64,000 bases of DNA from Bacillota bacterium (GCA_023389295.1 JAEWEO010000098.1:15091-79090); one strand, 5' to 3'; shown: positions 25,515-35,206, numbered from the stretch's first letter. A program made the numbers and translations. The notes: a model not told the origin generated them from the letters alone.

Positions 25515-26531
25515 TTAATTAAATCCATAGATTTTTCTAGAGATATTATATCCCAGCTCAACAACTCTTCTACCAAATTTACCTGGTAAATTCATAGATC
25601 TTCCTAGTATTTGAGATCTGATTTTCTTATATAAACGTCTATCATAATTCTTTAAATAGTCCCAAAGGTCCTGCTTTTTTGCAAGACTTTCTTCACTACC
25701 TTCTTTAATTAGAAATACACTACTTACCACCATCATCATAGAAAGATATTTGATCATGTAATTTTGCAGCTTCTTACTCTTAATCTGCATTAGGTTATGT
25801 GACTCAATCATGATTTTCGTAATCTTTAGCTGCTGGTCAATGCGTCGTATCATCACTTGTTCATTTACAGATTGATCTTCTCTTCCGATAAAATAACGAT
25901 ACAAATTAACATCCATGTAATATAACGTCTTTACATAGGGCAATGGCTGATAAACAAAAATGTTATCCACATAGAAGGTGTGTTTCGGTAACTGAATTCC
26001 ACAGCTCTTAAGTAATTTTGTACGATAAATTGTGGAATGCATCAAAATGTTCTGACTCTGTTTAAAATGCATGATCTCATCCCAGCTAAAGATACGGTCC
26101 TTGGGTAATGCCCAGTTATAATTGATCACCTTTTTCTTTTTTGCATCTACCTTTTCGTATACATAGTTTGCTAAAAATAAGTCAGGGCTGTTTCCTTCTG
26201 CAATGAGATTCTTCAGTACTTCCATCACTTGCTTTAATGCTCGTTCGTTTACCCAGTCATCACTATCCACTACTTTAAAGTAAAAGCCAGTCGCATTCGC
26301 AAGTCCGGTATTAACAGCTTCCCCATGTCCGCCGTTTTCTTGATTAATCACTTTAATAATACTCGGATATTTATTTTGATAATCCTCTGCTATCTTTTGC
26401 GTATCATCGGATGATCCATCATTTACAATTATTATCTCCATTTCCTCCCCACCCGTAAGAAGGGTCTCTATGGCGTGGCTCATATAAGCCGCAGAGTTAT
26501 AGCAGGGAATTGCTGCTGTCAATAACTTCAT
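25515..26531 (-). CDS. family 2 glycosyltransferase
   Basis: About 338 residues with a GT-A fold N-terminal domain: LTAAIPCYNSAAYM near 3, IIVNDGSSDDTQ near 34, and the DXD-like VVDSDDWV near 90. The C-terminal half is basic and helical, with no clear membrane span. It probably transfers a sugar to a cell-surface polymer; the donor and acceptor are unknown. The ATG at 26531 has GGAGG six bases upstream; the frame to 26546 lacks one. Confidence 0.88.
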   Translation of the reverse strand: MKLLTAAIPCYNSAAYMSHAIETLLTGGEEMEIIIVNDGSSDDTQKIAEDYQNKYPSIIKVINQENGGHGEAVNTGLANATGFYFKVVDSDDWVNERALKQVMEVLKNLIAEGNSPDLFLANYVYEKVDAKKKKVINYNWALPKDRIFSWDEIMHFKQSQNILMHSTIYRTKLLKSCGIQLPKHTFYVDNIFVYQPLPYVKTLYYMDVNLYRYFIGREDQSVNEQVMIRRIDQQLKITKIMIESHNLMQIKSKKLQNYMIKYLSMMMVVSSVFLIKEGSEESLAKKQDLWDYLKNYDRRLYKKIRSQILGRSMNLPGKFGRRVVELGYNISRKIYGFN

Positions 26532-26603
26532 GTTTCCTCCATTCATCCGCTAGTAGCGGAATAAAATAGTATAATAATTAATCCCTTGGTTCCTGTTAGG
26601 ATT

Positions 26604-26770
26604 GGAGTATCAAAAGGTCCCCAAATTGCTCTCTTCGTCAAATTACACAATAAAGTTCTCGACCAAGTGATACAGTTGCGCATCGAACGAGCTACTATAT
26701 CACTTCTATTCAAGTTAGCTTATGTGCAATTTGACGATGCTATATTCAAAGTTGACCTTTTGACACTCGA
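26604..26770. repeat. MITE-like long imperfect palindrome
   Basis: The two halves of this 167-base stretch are near-mirror complements. GGAGTATCAAAAGGTC pairs with GACCTTTTGACACTC, TCGTCAAATTACACA with TGTGCAATTTGACGA, and AAGTGATACAGTTGC with GCTACTATATCACTT, leaving an apical loop of about ten bases near 26683. It ends seven bases before the aminopeptidase stop codon. It has no coding capacity of its own. It could be a non-autonomous insertion or a structured RNA. Confidence 0.6.
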
Positions 26771-26776
26771 ATTCTG

Positions 26777-27895
26777 TTATATTAAATTCTCAGGATTTAA
26801 TCCCTCTAATTCCTTAACCACGAAACGACCATCCTTACGGATCAAAACATCATCAAAATAGATTTCTCCGCCGCCATATTCCGGTGTCTGGATACATACC
26901 AAATCCCAATGAATTGCAGAATGGTTACCATTTGGAGCACTCTCCTCATAGCAGTTACCAGGTGTAAAGTGGAAGGAACCCATAATCTTCTCATCAAATA
27001 AGGTATCCTTCATCGGCTTAAGAATATAAGGATTAACACCAATTGCAAATTCACCAATATAACGAGCACCTTCATCCGTATCTAATACCTGGTTAATTCT
27101 TTCGGTATCATTAGCGGTTGCTTCTACAATCTTACCATTTTCAAAGCGGAACGTAATATTCTCATAAGTAAAGCCTTGGAATACTGCAGGAGTATTATAA
27201 GCTAAGGTACCATTTACAGATTCTCTAACAGGTGCTGTATATACTTCACCGTCCGGAATATTACACTCACCATCACAAGGTACCGCAGGAATATCCTTTA
27301 TTGAGAAGGATAAATCTGTTCCAGGTCCTACAATTCTTACTTTATCGGTACGATTCATATAATCTACCAGGCTCTTCATTGCTTCGCCCATTTTCGCATA
27401 ATCTAAGTTACATACATTAAAATAGAAATCTTCAAAGGCTTCTGTACTTGTATTAGAAAGCTGAGCCATAGAAGAGTTAGGATAGCGAAGCACTACCCAT
27501 CTAGTCTTTGGTACACGAATTTCATGATGTACCGGAGTCTGATAGTAAGTCTCGTAAATCTTCATTTTGTCTGACGGTATATCTGCAAGCTCTGATACAT
27601 TGTCAGTACCTCGAACTGCCACATAGCAATCCATCTCAGCCATCTCGGCGCCGTCAATCTTTGCCATCAAGGACATCTGCTCTTTGGTGCAATTTAACAG
27701 CATTTCTCTTTGTAATTTAACATCAGTATAATGAACAAAAGGAACTCCTCCTGCTTTGTATACCTCTTTCACTAACTGTCTAGCGAGATCCTGTGTTGAA
27801 GGTCCGATATAATGAACATATACCTTATCGCCAGCTTTCACTTTCATTGAATAATTAACTAAATTATGTGCTAATACTTTAATTCTTTCATCCAT
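26777..27895 (-). CDS. M29-family aminopeptidase
   Basis: 372 residues matching the AmpS/thermophilic aminopeptidase M29 family, dimeric metallopeptidases that trim N-terminal residues. Features are GDKVYVHYIGPST near 22, the metal-site region CNIPDGEVYTAPV near 215 with its Glu, a Glu-rich stretch around residue 280, and HSAIHWDLVCI near 329 with the His and Asp ligands. AAGGAG precedes the ATG. The stop codon lies next to the long palindrome. Confidence 0.93.
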   Translation of the reverse strand: MDERIKVLAHNLVNYSMKVKAGDKVYVHYIGPSTQDLARQLVKEVYKAGGVPFVHYTDVKLQREMLLNCTKEQMSLMAKIDGAEMAEMDCYVAVRGTDNVSELADIPSDKMKIYETYYQTPVHHEIRVPKTRWVVLRYPNSSMAQLSNTSTEAFEDFYFNVCNLDYAKMGEAMKSLVDYMNRTDKVRIVGPGTDLSFSIKDIPAVPCDGECNIPDGEVYTAPVRESVNGTLAYNTPAVFQGFTYENITFRFENGKIVEATANDTERINQVLDTDEGARYIGEFAIGVNPYILKPMKDTLFDEKIMGSFHFTPGNCYEESAPNGNHSAIHWDLVCIQTPEYGGGEIYFDDVLIRKDGRFVVKELEGLNPENLI

Positions 27896-28009
27896 AGTTT
27901 TATCTCCTTAAATTATTATATTTTGGTGTTTATTATACTTGGCTTTTTTGTCTGGAATATATAAGATTATTATCTATTCACAGCTCTTTCTCTTCTGTAA
28001 CTTTAGCGA

Positions 28010-30559
28010 TTATTCTTTAAGATAGGATAGAAATACATTTCCAGCCCCCTCAAATAATTTTGCACTATCTCCAATACCCATCTTGATTTTTCTTCCGGTA
28101 GAAGGATTAATTACCATAATGTTAAAGGCATCATAACCGTAAATAACGACTGCATCATTCAAACCGGTCATGGCAATTACCGGTCGGTCCTTTGAGATAT
28201 AATAAAAGACGTCATCTAGTGTAACTCCTGTCAGTCGTACCGGAGAATATTTTGAGTGTTTTTTCATTATATCATAAGCGGAGCTATTTTTGATAGATAA
28301 TTGTTCTTTATTTGTATAAACTCCTTGATAATCAAGTAATATCTTGATACAGTTCTCCACGGATGAGCCGGAGGTAGGAATGTTATTCAAATTCTCCAAT
28401 TTACTTATGGTAGAACTATTCTTTCGAACGCCTCGCTCCCAAATCATCTCATTGTTGCTATTTAAAACAACTCCAATTCTCTCTCTTGCTACCTCAATCG
28501 CATCCGAAGCATTTAAATATGCATTTTCAATTCCACCAGTAATATAGGGGTAATAATACAGCACGCTTTGCTCTGACTCTGGTAGCCGTATGGTAGGATC
28601 TTCGGCAATTACTGTATTAACGGATGTCTTCACCTGTGGTAAGCTTTCCATCACAAATGAACCGGGTAGCGCAACATAATACTGTGTTAAAGCTTCCTCC
28701 GTAACCCTTGAGGTTATATTTATAATAGGGTTTGTATTTTTTTTATTATTCATAATATGATCCAGATCTGCAAAGGTATATATCATACGTCCGTCTTGAT
28801 TTACCTTTTTTACTCTGCGAAGCTCAATAATATTTTCCTTTACCTCTAGTCCGCTTACATAATAACCAGGTTCACTATAGGTTTTTAAAATTTTCTTATC
28901 AACGGAAGCAATCTCAACGGTAGTAAGAGGAGCCATTATGCTTCCATCCACCATAGCTCCAATGTCATCTACACTTACATACCCATAGATTATATTGCTA
29001 TCTATCTTATCCATTAAACGTATATTATATCCTTCTTTAGCGGTAATCTCATCTTGCTTGCCGGTGTCTAAACTCATTATGTGAATGCTTTTTGACTGCT
29101 TAGGATCTGCATTATCTTGCCAAACTACATAGTTGATATCCTTTAAGACTACAACCTGATCTTTGCTGACTTTTTTTGCAATCTCAGTTAATTGCTTCGT
29201 TATTAAATCATAAGAATATATTGTATTGTATACGTGAAAGTAAAACACCTCATTTGTATTGACATATACAAGCTCGCCCATATTCTCTTTTAAGCTCTGG
29301 TAAGGCTCATCTACCGGAATATATACCCGTTCTTCAATACGATCCTCTGCACGAATAAAACGATAGAGAATGATGGCTACTCGACCCTCATATTGACCTC
29401 GATTCATATAGCCATAGACCATAAAATCTATATTTCCTTCCGCATCCATATTTAAAATACGTATGTCATGCTGGTCATACATATCTCTAATATAATCCGT
29501 ATTCTCCTGTCTAAAGGAGAACACTTTAGTCGCTTCATTTTGTTCCAAATTATAGAACCATAATTCTCTATTTCTAACAAAAGCTATTTTTGTGCCATCT
29601 TCTCCTGCAACATAAGGTACTTCTTTATCTCCGGTTATTCCAAGTTTTAATTCACTCTTTGCCGTACTGGCATGTGCAATATCAAAGATCGACTCCATGT
29701 ATCGCTCATAATTTAATAAATACATACGATCTGTAGAGTAGCGGACACGATAAAATTCAGTAATACGGTAGATTTCCTTCTGACCGGATACCTCTGATTC
29801 AACTAAATATTCTAATTCTATCGATGCGGTATCCGAATAGATCTCTTTTACCGTCGGTATCACATTAGTAAGTACCTTAGGATTTATATTTCCCCAGCTA
29901 ACCAATTCAAAACTCGAATTTATATTAACATAAGCATAGGAGGAATTATCGGAAGTATTTAAAGGTTCCAGATACTTAATTATTTCCTCTGCCGTATCCT
30001 TGTTCATAATAGCATTATGAAAGTCCATAATAAACTCTAATTTATCGGATAAATATGCATCCCCATAGATCTTTATTCGCTGATAATAATACATCTTCTT
30101 ACTCTCGCTGGTAATTAAGGTAATCTTAATTGCATATTCCTTCTCCAGTTCGAGATCTGCTTGTAATTTAATCTTGGCAGTTCTATATTCACCATCATTT
30201 TCAAATACACTTACAGAGTTTGTCTCAATAAGAGTATTTCCGACAAACTCTCTTACTTCGTAATTTAATTTCTTAATATCATAATCCTTTTGGTCAATCT
30301 GTACCTCAAAGGTTTTATTATGATCAAGGGGAGTGACGGATTCTCTTATTTTATTTGCATCAAGATTGCTGCTATAACCATGCAATAAATTAATTGTATT
30401 ATCTCCGGTTTTTATAGTAACTAGTGGAAATGTTGTCTCTGACATCGTTGTTGTATTGTCGATATCAAATACAACCTCCTTAATATCCCTACTAAAATAG
30501 GTTAGAGCACCGATAAAAATTGCTATTAAAATAATCGCTCTATAAATATATTTTAACAC
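28010..30559 (-). CDS. large anchored protein with degenerate C39-like C-terminus
   Basis: About 849 residues and not a named family I recognise. An N-terminal membrane helix (LKYIYRAIILIAIFIGALTYF) is followed by a long extracytoplasmic region. Its middle (about 300-600) is beta-rich with repeated short Tyr/Asp motifs, suggestive of a beta-propeller. The last 130 residues look like a C39 papain-like peptidase fold (GSSVENCIKILLDYQG, then RPVIAMTGLNDAVVIYGYD). However, the catalytic Cys position reads Ser and the expected His is missing. I chose the GTG at 30559 because GGAGGTAAAG lies within the first codons of the ATG-30571 frame. It lies 26 bases downstream of a methyltransferase gene. Confidence 0.7.
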   Translation of the reverse strand: MLKYIYRAIILIAIFIGALTYFSRDIKEVVFDIDNTTTMSETTFPLVTIKTGDNTINLLHGYSSNLDANKIRESVTPLDHNKTFEVQIDQKDYDIKKLNYEVREFVGNTLIETNSVSVFENDGEYRTAKIKLQADLELEKEYAIKITLITSESKKMYYYQRIKIYGDAYLSDKLEFIMDFHNAIMNKDTAEEIIKYLEPLNTSDNSSYAYVNINSSFELVSWGNINPKVLTNVIPTVKEIYSDTASIELEYLVESEVSGQKEIYRITEFYRVRYSTDRMYLLNYERYMESIFDIAHASTAKSELKLGITGDKEVPYVAGEDGTKIAFVRNRELWFYNLEQNEATKVFSFRQENTDYIRDMYDQHDIRILNMDAEGNIDFMVYGYMNRGQYEGRVAIILYRFIRAEDRIEERVYIPVDEPYQSLKENMGELVYVNTNEVFYFHVYNTIYSYDLITKQLTEIAKKVSKDQVVVLKDINYVVWQDNADPKQSKSIHIMSLDTGKQDEITAKEGYNIRLMDKIDSNIIYGYVSVDDIGAMVDGSIMAPLTTVEIASVDKKILKTYSEPGYYVSGLEVKENIIELRRVKKVNQDGRMIYTFADLDHIMNNKKNTNPIINITSRVTEEALTQYYVALPGSFVMESLPQVKTSVNTVIAEDPTIRLPESEQSVLYYYPYITGGIENAYLNASDAIEVARERIGVVLNSNNEMIWERGVRKNSSTISKLENLNNIPTSGSSVENCIKILLDYQGVYTNKEQLSIKNSSAYDIMKKHSKYSPVRLTGVTLDDVFYYISKDRPVIAMTGLNDAVVIYGYDAFNIMVINPSTGRKIKMGIGDSAKLFEGAGNVFLSYLKE

Positions 30560-30585
30560 CTTTACCTCCATCTATTTAAAATATT

Positions 30586-31797
30586 TCATTTGTCCTCTTG
30601 AAATAATCGGTACAGGCTGGGAGACACTTTCAAAAATTCCATACAGCGTATTAATTCTCCTTCTTGACCGGGAGTATTGTTGGATGAACTTTTTTTAACT
30701 GCCCGTATCAAAATATTTTTCGGTGTATGCTCTATATCAATAAACTCCAGTAGTTGAACGCGATATCCTTTTGTTTCAAGTATTTCGGCTCGCAGAGCAT
30801 CCGTCATGAGCGCAGCCATTCGCTCCTTTACAATACCATATTTGATTACAGGTTTTAATATTTCATTATCAATCTGTCTATTTAGTTCATGCTGACAACA
30901 GGGAACGGATAGTATTACTTTGGCTCCCCAAGACACCGCCTTATAGAGTGCATGATCCGTAGCCGTATCGCAGGCATGCAAAGTTACAACCATATCTACA
31001 GAGCTTCGCCCTGTATAGGAAGCAATATCCCCAACTAGGAATTGTAATTTATCATATCCATATTTGTCACTCAAAAGGTTACAATGGGCAATTACATCCT
31101 TCTTTAAATCCAAACCAATGACATTGATCTGATACCCCTTCATGATCTTTAGATAATAGTACATGGCAAAGGTAAGATAGGATTTACCACATCCAAAATC
31201 CAAAATTGTCAATTCTTTATTCTTTTCCAACGCGGGTAGAACATCCTCAATATACTCCAGAAAACGATTAATTTGGCGGTACTTATCGGATTTGGCTTTC
31301 ACAACCATCCCATCCTTTGTCATTACTCCCAAATCGACTAAAAAAGGAAGTGGTGTACCTTCCTGCAAGATATAGTTCTTCTTCTTATTGTGTAAGAAAT
31401 TTTCCTGGGATAAGGTCTCTGTTCTCTCCCTATCTTTATTATCCTTAGATACAGGTAATTTTGACAGTTTATTATTGATCGTTACCTTACCTTTTTTACT
31501 TATTAAAATTGTTACCTTTCCTCTTTTGGTTTCAATCTCTGCCTGTTTAAACAAGCCATCAAACCACTCCGGTAGCTGTAAAAGCAACTCTTCCTTTGTA
31601 TAATTTTTATGAAATACCTTCTCAGCTATAAATTCTGACGCCTGAAAAAATAGTTCCTCCTTCACTAGTACCGGGCGAATTTTAACCTTAGTGATTCGGT
31701 CTCTATTTACAGAATTACTAATTGTTATATTTACTAAATCCCAATTTACAGTTTCTTCAAATATCTTTTTAATTGAAAGTTCCATGTTTTTATCCAT
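30586..31797 (-). CDS. SAM-dependent methyltransferase
   Basis: About 403 residues. The N-terminal 150 residues contain an unrecognised domain. Residues 200-390 are a Rossmann methyltransferase with motif I ELTILDFGCGKSYLTFAMY, then VVTLHACDTATD and VPCCQHEL, matching the Methyltransf_32 group that includes RNA- and protein-modifying enzymes. The target is unknown. Start sites are uncertain: a TTG at 31818 and ATGs at 31797 and 31785 are all weak; I prefer 31797. It is probably co-transcribed with the downstream large anchored protein gene. Confidence 0.8.
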   Translation of the reverse strand: MDKNMELSIKKIFEETVNWDLVNITISNSVNRDRITKVKIRPVLVKEELFFQASEFIAEKVFHKNYTKEELLLQLPEWFDGLFKQAEIETKRGKVTILISKKGKVTINNKLSKLPVSKDNKDRERTETLSQENFLHNKKKNYILQEGTPLPFLVDLGVMTKDGMVVKAKSDKYRQINRFLEYIEDVLPALEKNKELTILDFGCGKSYLTFAMYYYLKIMKGYQINVIGLDLKKDVIAHCNLLSDKYGYDKLQFLVGDIASYTGRSSVDMVVTLHACDTATDHALYKAVSWGAKVILSVPCCQHELNRQIDNEILKPVIKYGIVKERMAALMTDALRAEILETKGYRVQLLEFIDIEHTPKNILIRAVKKSSSNNTPGQEGELIRCMEFLKVSPSLYRLFQEDK

Positions 31798-31929
31798 TCT
31801 AATTATTTTAACATACAATTCAAACGTTGGATAGACTTATACTATCCATTCCTATTTTAATGTCTTTTGACAGATAGTACAACCCACTTATTGAAATTTT
31901 TATCTTAAGATTGTTCCATTGTATTTTTC

Positions 31930-31956
31930 ACAATAGTTGCTCCTTTGCATATATTG
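31930..31956 (+). promoter_or_regulatory. sigma-K-like promoter of the Pro-rich coat-like gene
   Basis: AC (31930-31931), 16 bases, then CATATATTG (31948-31956). This matches the sigma-K pattern AC-N16-CATANNNTA except for the last base. It ends about 25 bases before the ATG at 31983. Confidence 0.45.
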
Positions 31957-31982
31957 GTATAAAAAAGCTTAGGAGTACTTAA

Positions 31983-33428
31983 ATGTCATATACAAGTGGT
32001 AGAAGTTACGGCACCGGAAGAGCTTATAGAGTGCCAAATTATAATGCAAAATCACAAACTACTACTCCAGATAGTACATCAGGCGATCAAATTCGCACCA
32101 ATCAAATGACCCCGGGGACTGGTACAGGAACTGCTCCGGTTAGACCTAGTGTCGGAACAGGTACAGGCACCACTCCCTCAACAAAAAGACCCGGTTTAGA
32201 AACTATGCCTCCAAATCCATCTCGGATGAGTCCTGGCAGCAATATGGGAACCCCTCCCACAACACCTAGGACTACACCTTCCGAAACAGGAACTAGGCCC
32301 CCCGGCGCTGGTATGGGTACTGGCGGAAGTGGTACCACTCCTGGTGCTGGAATGGGTACTGTTAATCCTCCATCTGCCACACCCGGAACTCCTGCAACAG
32401 GATCGACTCCTCCTGCTCCAAGTGTACCCACTCCTCCGACTCCTCAAACAAACCCAAATCCAACTACCCCTACTCGCCCAATGGCTCCAACCATCCCCGC
32501 TCCGATACCTCCAGCTACCTCCGCTCCAATGCCTCCGGCTTCTTCGGCGACCCCAACTACGCCAATGGCTCCGGCTCGTCCTATGACCCCGGCTACTCCA
32601 ATGGCTCCGGCTACTCCCATGGCTCCGGCTACTCCCATGGCTCCGGCTACTCCTATGACCCCGTCTACTCCAATGGCTCCGGCTACTCCCATGGCCCCGG
32701 CTACTCCAATGGCTCCGGCTCGTCCTATGACTCCTAGAACTGGAAGCGGATTAACTCCCGGTAATGATATGGGTACTTCTACAAATAACCGAGTTCCGCC
32801 TTATATTTACGAATACAATCCAAACTATACGACTTTCACGCAACCCGGTATGGGTGGCAATACCATCGGGAACATGCGTCCTGGTATGAGTGGTGGCAAC
32901 ATCGGTAACATACAACCCGGCATGAGAAGCGGTATACAGCAAGGTATGCCTATGAATTTTGGAACACCCATGAATAACATGAATGGTCCTGCATATCAAG
33001 GCTTACCTAATATGATGATGCCAAATAACAATCCTTACGGCACGCCTATGGCTGTTCCAATGTTTCCTTTATATGGTTATGACAACTGTGCAGACTTAGA
33101 TAACGATGCTCAGTTAATGAAAAGACTTTATCCTTCTACAACGAAAAGAATTCAAAGAGAAGTAGATGAAGAGTGCGACCAGATGGAGTATGATGGTAGT
33201 TTGATGTTTGACCAATATCCCGATAGAGAATCCATTGAAAGAATAACCGACCGTATCTATGATAAAGTAAAAGATATGGATGAGGAACCTCAAGTGGAAG
33301 CTAACAGTCTCTATCTATTCCCTCAAAGGCGTCATAATAATCATCTAAGAGATGTTGTTTCTATCATCCTCCTCAATGAATTTTTCCATCGCAGAAGACG
33401 CCATCGCGGTAGAAAACGTTGGTTCTAA
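31983..33428 (+). CDS. Pro/Thr/Met-rich repeat protein, candidate spore coat protein
   Basis: 481 residues. Residues 1-30 are Tyr/Gly/Ser-rich (SYTSGRSYGTGRAY). Residues 30-260 are low complexity, with a tandem ATPMAP/TPMTP hexapeptide array at about 190-255 encoded by near-identical ACTCCCATGGCTCCGGCT units. A Gly/Met/Asn-rich stretch follows. The last 110 residues are a distinct charged domain with paired motifs DEECDQMEYDGSLMFDQYPD and a very basic end (RRRRHRGRKRWF). The EYDGS..YD.YPD wording is like small clostridial spore coat proteins. The sigma-K-like promoter upstream and the minus-strand sporulation genes around it fit a late mother-cell role, which is inference. GGAG precedes the ATG and the gene ends at its own terminator. 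Confidence 0.7.
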   Translation: MSYTSGRSYGTGRAYRVPNYNAKSQTTTPDSTSGDQIRTNQMTPGTGTGTAPVRPSVGTGTGTTPSTKRPGLETMPPNPSRMSPGSNMGTPPTTPRTTPSETGTRPPGAGMGTGGSGTTPGAGMGTVNPPSATPGTPATGSTPPAPSVPTPPTPQTNPNPTTPTRPMAPTIPAPIPPATSAPMPPASSATPTTPMAPARPMTPATPMAPATPMAPATPMAPATPMTPSTPMAPATPMAPATPMAPARPMTPRTGSGLTPGNDMGTSTNNRVPPYIYEYNPNYTTFTQPGMGGNTIGNMRPGMSGGNIGNIQPGMRSGIQQGMPMNFGTPMNNMNGPAYQGLPNMMMPNNNPYGTPMAVPMFPLYGYDNCADLDNDAQLMKRLYPSTTKRIQREVDEECDQMEYDGSLMFDQYPDRESIERITDRIYDKVKDMDEEPQVEANSLYLFPQRRHNNHLRDVVSIILLNEFFHRRRRHRGRKRWF

Positions 33429-33470
33429 ATAGTATTTTAAACCTTTTTATATTTTGCATAAACACAAATA

Positions 33471-33499
33471 GGCCTGTCGATTTATCGACGGGCTTTATT
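33471..33499 (+). terminator. terminator of the coat-like gene
   Basis: GCCTGTCGA pairs with TCGACGGGC around a TTTA loop, with TTTATTT following. It lies 43 bases past the stop codon. Confidence 0.8.
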
Positions 33500-33520
33500 T
33501 GCTATCAAATTTTATTATGA

Positions 33521-33550
33521 TATAAGCCTGCCGACACCAGCAGGCTTATA
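33521..33550 (-). terminator. terminator of ywmB
   Basis: AAGCCTGC pairs with GCAGGCTT around an eight-base loop. It lies just past the ywmB stop on the minus strand and has a short AT-rich tail. Confidence 0.6.
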
Positions 33551-33571
33551 TTCATATTTTCTCTATTTCTT

Positions 33572-34384
33572 CTACCAGCTATCATTATTGATGGGTGTGG
33601 CAAGTGATATTTTAGTCTTATTCGTCATTTCATTATAGGATATGGCAATCTGAATATTAATTTTATTGCCCATTGAAGTAACATATTCATTTAGCATGCC
33701 AGTATAGGCATAGATTGTATAAAGATCTCCTTCATCGTATTCCAAAGCTATATTTCCCTGCAATTCATCAACCAGAAGAACAGCCAAATCATGCTTTTGC
33801 TCCGAGGTAAGATCTCCTTCCCTATTACCTTCATATTTTAGGGTGATTTGCTTATTTTCAATTCCCAAATCATCTAGGGTAGCTTCTAAGATTTTTTTGT
33901 ATTGATCAATCCCTTGGATTCCATCAAGGATGCTCAGACGTACGATAATGTAATGCTTCATCTTTACCGGTTCTTCTTCCTCTTGTTCCACACTAATAAT
34001 CTTTATCTCCGTAGATGCTTGTCTCGCTTGTTTATAAAAAATATACTCACTACGTTTATCTTCTTCCCATACTGTAATATCATTATCAATAATTAATCCA
34101 ATGGAATCACCAATAATATGAATTAAATCCTTTTTATTATCATCACTCAAATATTCGGTCTCATATTCTGCAACAACCTCTAAACTACTTTGCATTTCAT
34201 GTGTATCGGATTTATAAAAGGCTTCTGTAATTTCAACCTCCTCCTGAAACACACGATTTACTAAGATCTGCGTTGCTACCGCTACCCAAAGAACTATTAC
34301 AATATATAATGTAATTCTTGTACGTTTCATCCAAACTATATTTTTAACTTCTATCATAAGCTGATTTAACTTCTTATTCATCAT
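33572..34384 (-). CDS. YwmB-family protein
   Basis: 270 residues: an N-terminal membrane helix (about 20-42), then a soluble domain. The C-terminal half ends with the YwmB/DUF1779 signature: YTGMLNEYVTSMGNKINIQIAISYNEMTNKTKISLATP region near 225-262. The family is often called TATA-box binding because of a fold likeness, but its role is not established. In Bacillus ywmB lies by cell-wall genes. GGAGG precedes the adjacent ATGs. Nothing nearby indicates a partner. Confidence 0.8.
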   Translation of the reverse strand: MMNKKLNQLMIEVKNIVWMKRTRITLYIVIVLWVAVATQILVNRVFQEEVEITEAFYKSDTHEMQSSLEVVAEYETEYLSDDNKKDLIHIIGDSIGLIIDNDITVWEEDKRSEYIFYKQARQASTEIKIISVEQEEEEPVKMKHYIIVRLSILDGIQGIDQYKKILEATLDDLGIENKQITLKYEGNREGDLTSEQKHDLAVLLVDELQGNIALEYDEGDLYTIYAYTGMLNEYVTSMGNKINIQIAISYNEMTNKTKISLATPINNDSW

Positions 34385-34705
34385 ATAAAATAACCTCCAA
34401 TTGCGGACTACTGTTACTTCACCTAATAGTTTTGCCCGTAAATTGCAGGTTTATACTTCCTTGCTATTTTTATCAAACTACATGAATTTAAGATATTCCT
34501 ACCTACAGAAGAGCGCTTGTATTCTAAATCAGATCTTACTTTTATATACTATACCATATACTTTTTTTGTGTTATAATAAATACATTATTAATTTTCAGA
34601 TTATTTAACTTATATTCAGATTAGCTCAACCACTTACATCAAATCGACAGTCACTTTAAACCTTGTGCACTACAAATATTCAACTAGTGAAAAGGAGGTC
34701 TCTCT
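34385..34705 (+). other. divergent intergenic region
   Basis: About 320 AT-rich bases. A -10-like TATAAT at 34573 lacks a convincing -35 partner. GAAAAGGAGG just before 34706 is the ribosome-binding site of the DUF402 gene. I see no other feature. Confidence 0.5.
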
Positions 34706-35206
34706 ATGAACGTACCAATGCTTTATCGAAAACGTTTCATCCCCAATGAATGTATCTATCTAAAGGATGATATCATAGTAACCATGAATCCGGATTTTAT
34801 TGTTACAAAGTGGAAAACCTTACATCCCCGTAAAGATATAGCCCGCGGTATTTCCGCCTTCTATCTAGATCAGGGCATCAAAGTAAGTAAAATATATGAT
34901 AAGAATGATCAGATCGTCTATTGGTATTGCGATATTATTAAGTCAAAGCAGGATAGCAATAAAAATACCGTCATTATCGAAGACCTTTTGGTTGATGTTC
35001 TTCTATATAATGACGGTAGTATTCGTATTGTAGATATGGATGAGCTTGCAGATGCCCTAGATCAACGCCTGATTTCTAAAGAAGAAGCAGCCTATGCTCT
35101 ACGAGCCTTAGATCATTTACTTCAAATCATTTATAGCGGAAGATTTCACGATTTGCAAGAACCTGTTAATCAAGTAGAGCAGCTTACTCCTCTTCCATCA
35201 TCTTAA
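34706..35206 (+). CDS. DUF402-domain protein
   Basis: 166 residues with the DUF402/FomD-like beta-barrel core (FYLDQGIKVSKIYDK, then YCDII and LLVDVLLYNDGS with the characteristic Asp-rich DMDELADAL). Family members include nucleoside diphosphatases and RNase E/G-like factors, so the substrate may be a nucleotide. The C-terminus ends in a helical region. The last 23 bases overlap the 3' end of rpiB on the other strand. AAGGAGG precedes the ATG. Confidence 0.85.
   Translation: MNVPMLYRKRFIPNECIYLKDDIIVTMNPDFIVTKWKTLHPRKDIARGISAFYLDQGIKVSKIYDKNDQIVYWYCDIIKSKQDSNKNTVIIEDLLVDVLLYNDGSIRIVDMDELADALDQRLISKEEAAYALRALDHLLQIIYSGRFHDLQEPVNQVEQLTPLPSS

Noticed and set aside
26586..26861. 91-codon plus-strand frame across the palindrome
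   Set aside because: It crosses the palindrome and the 3' end of the aminopeptidase gene and has no ribosome-binding site.
32102..32692. Gly/Val-rich minus-strand frames opposite the Pro-rich protein
   Set aside because: They arise from the complement of the ACTCC/CCGGCT repeat DNA and mirror its periodicity; no ribosome-binding site.
32560..32740. Possible CRISPR-like array
   Set aside because: The repeats are contiguous codon repeats of a protein without unique spacers, so this is not a CRISPR array.
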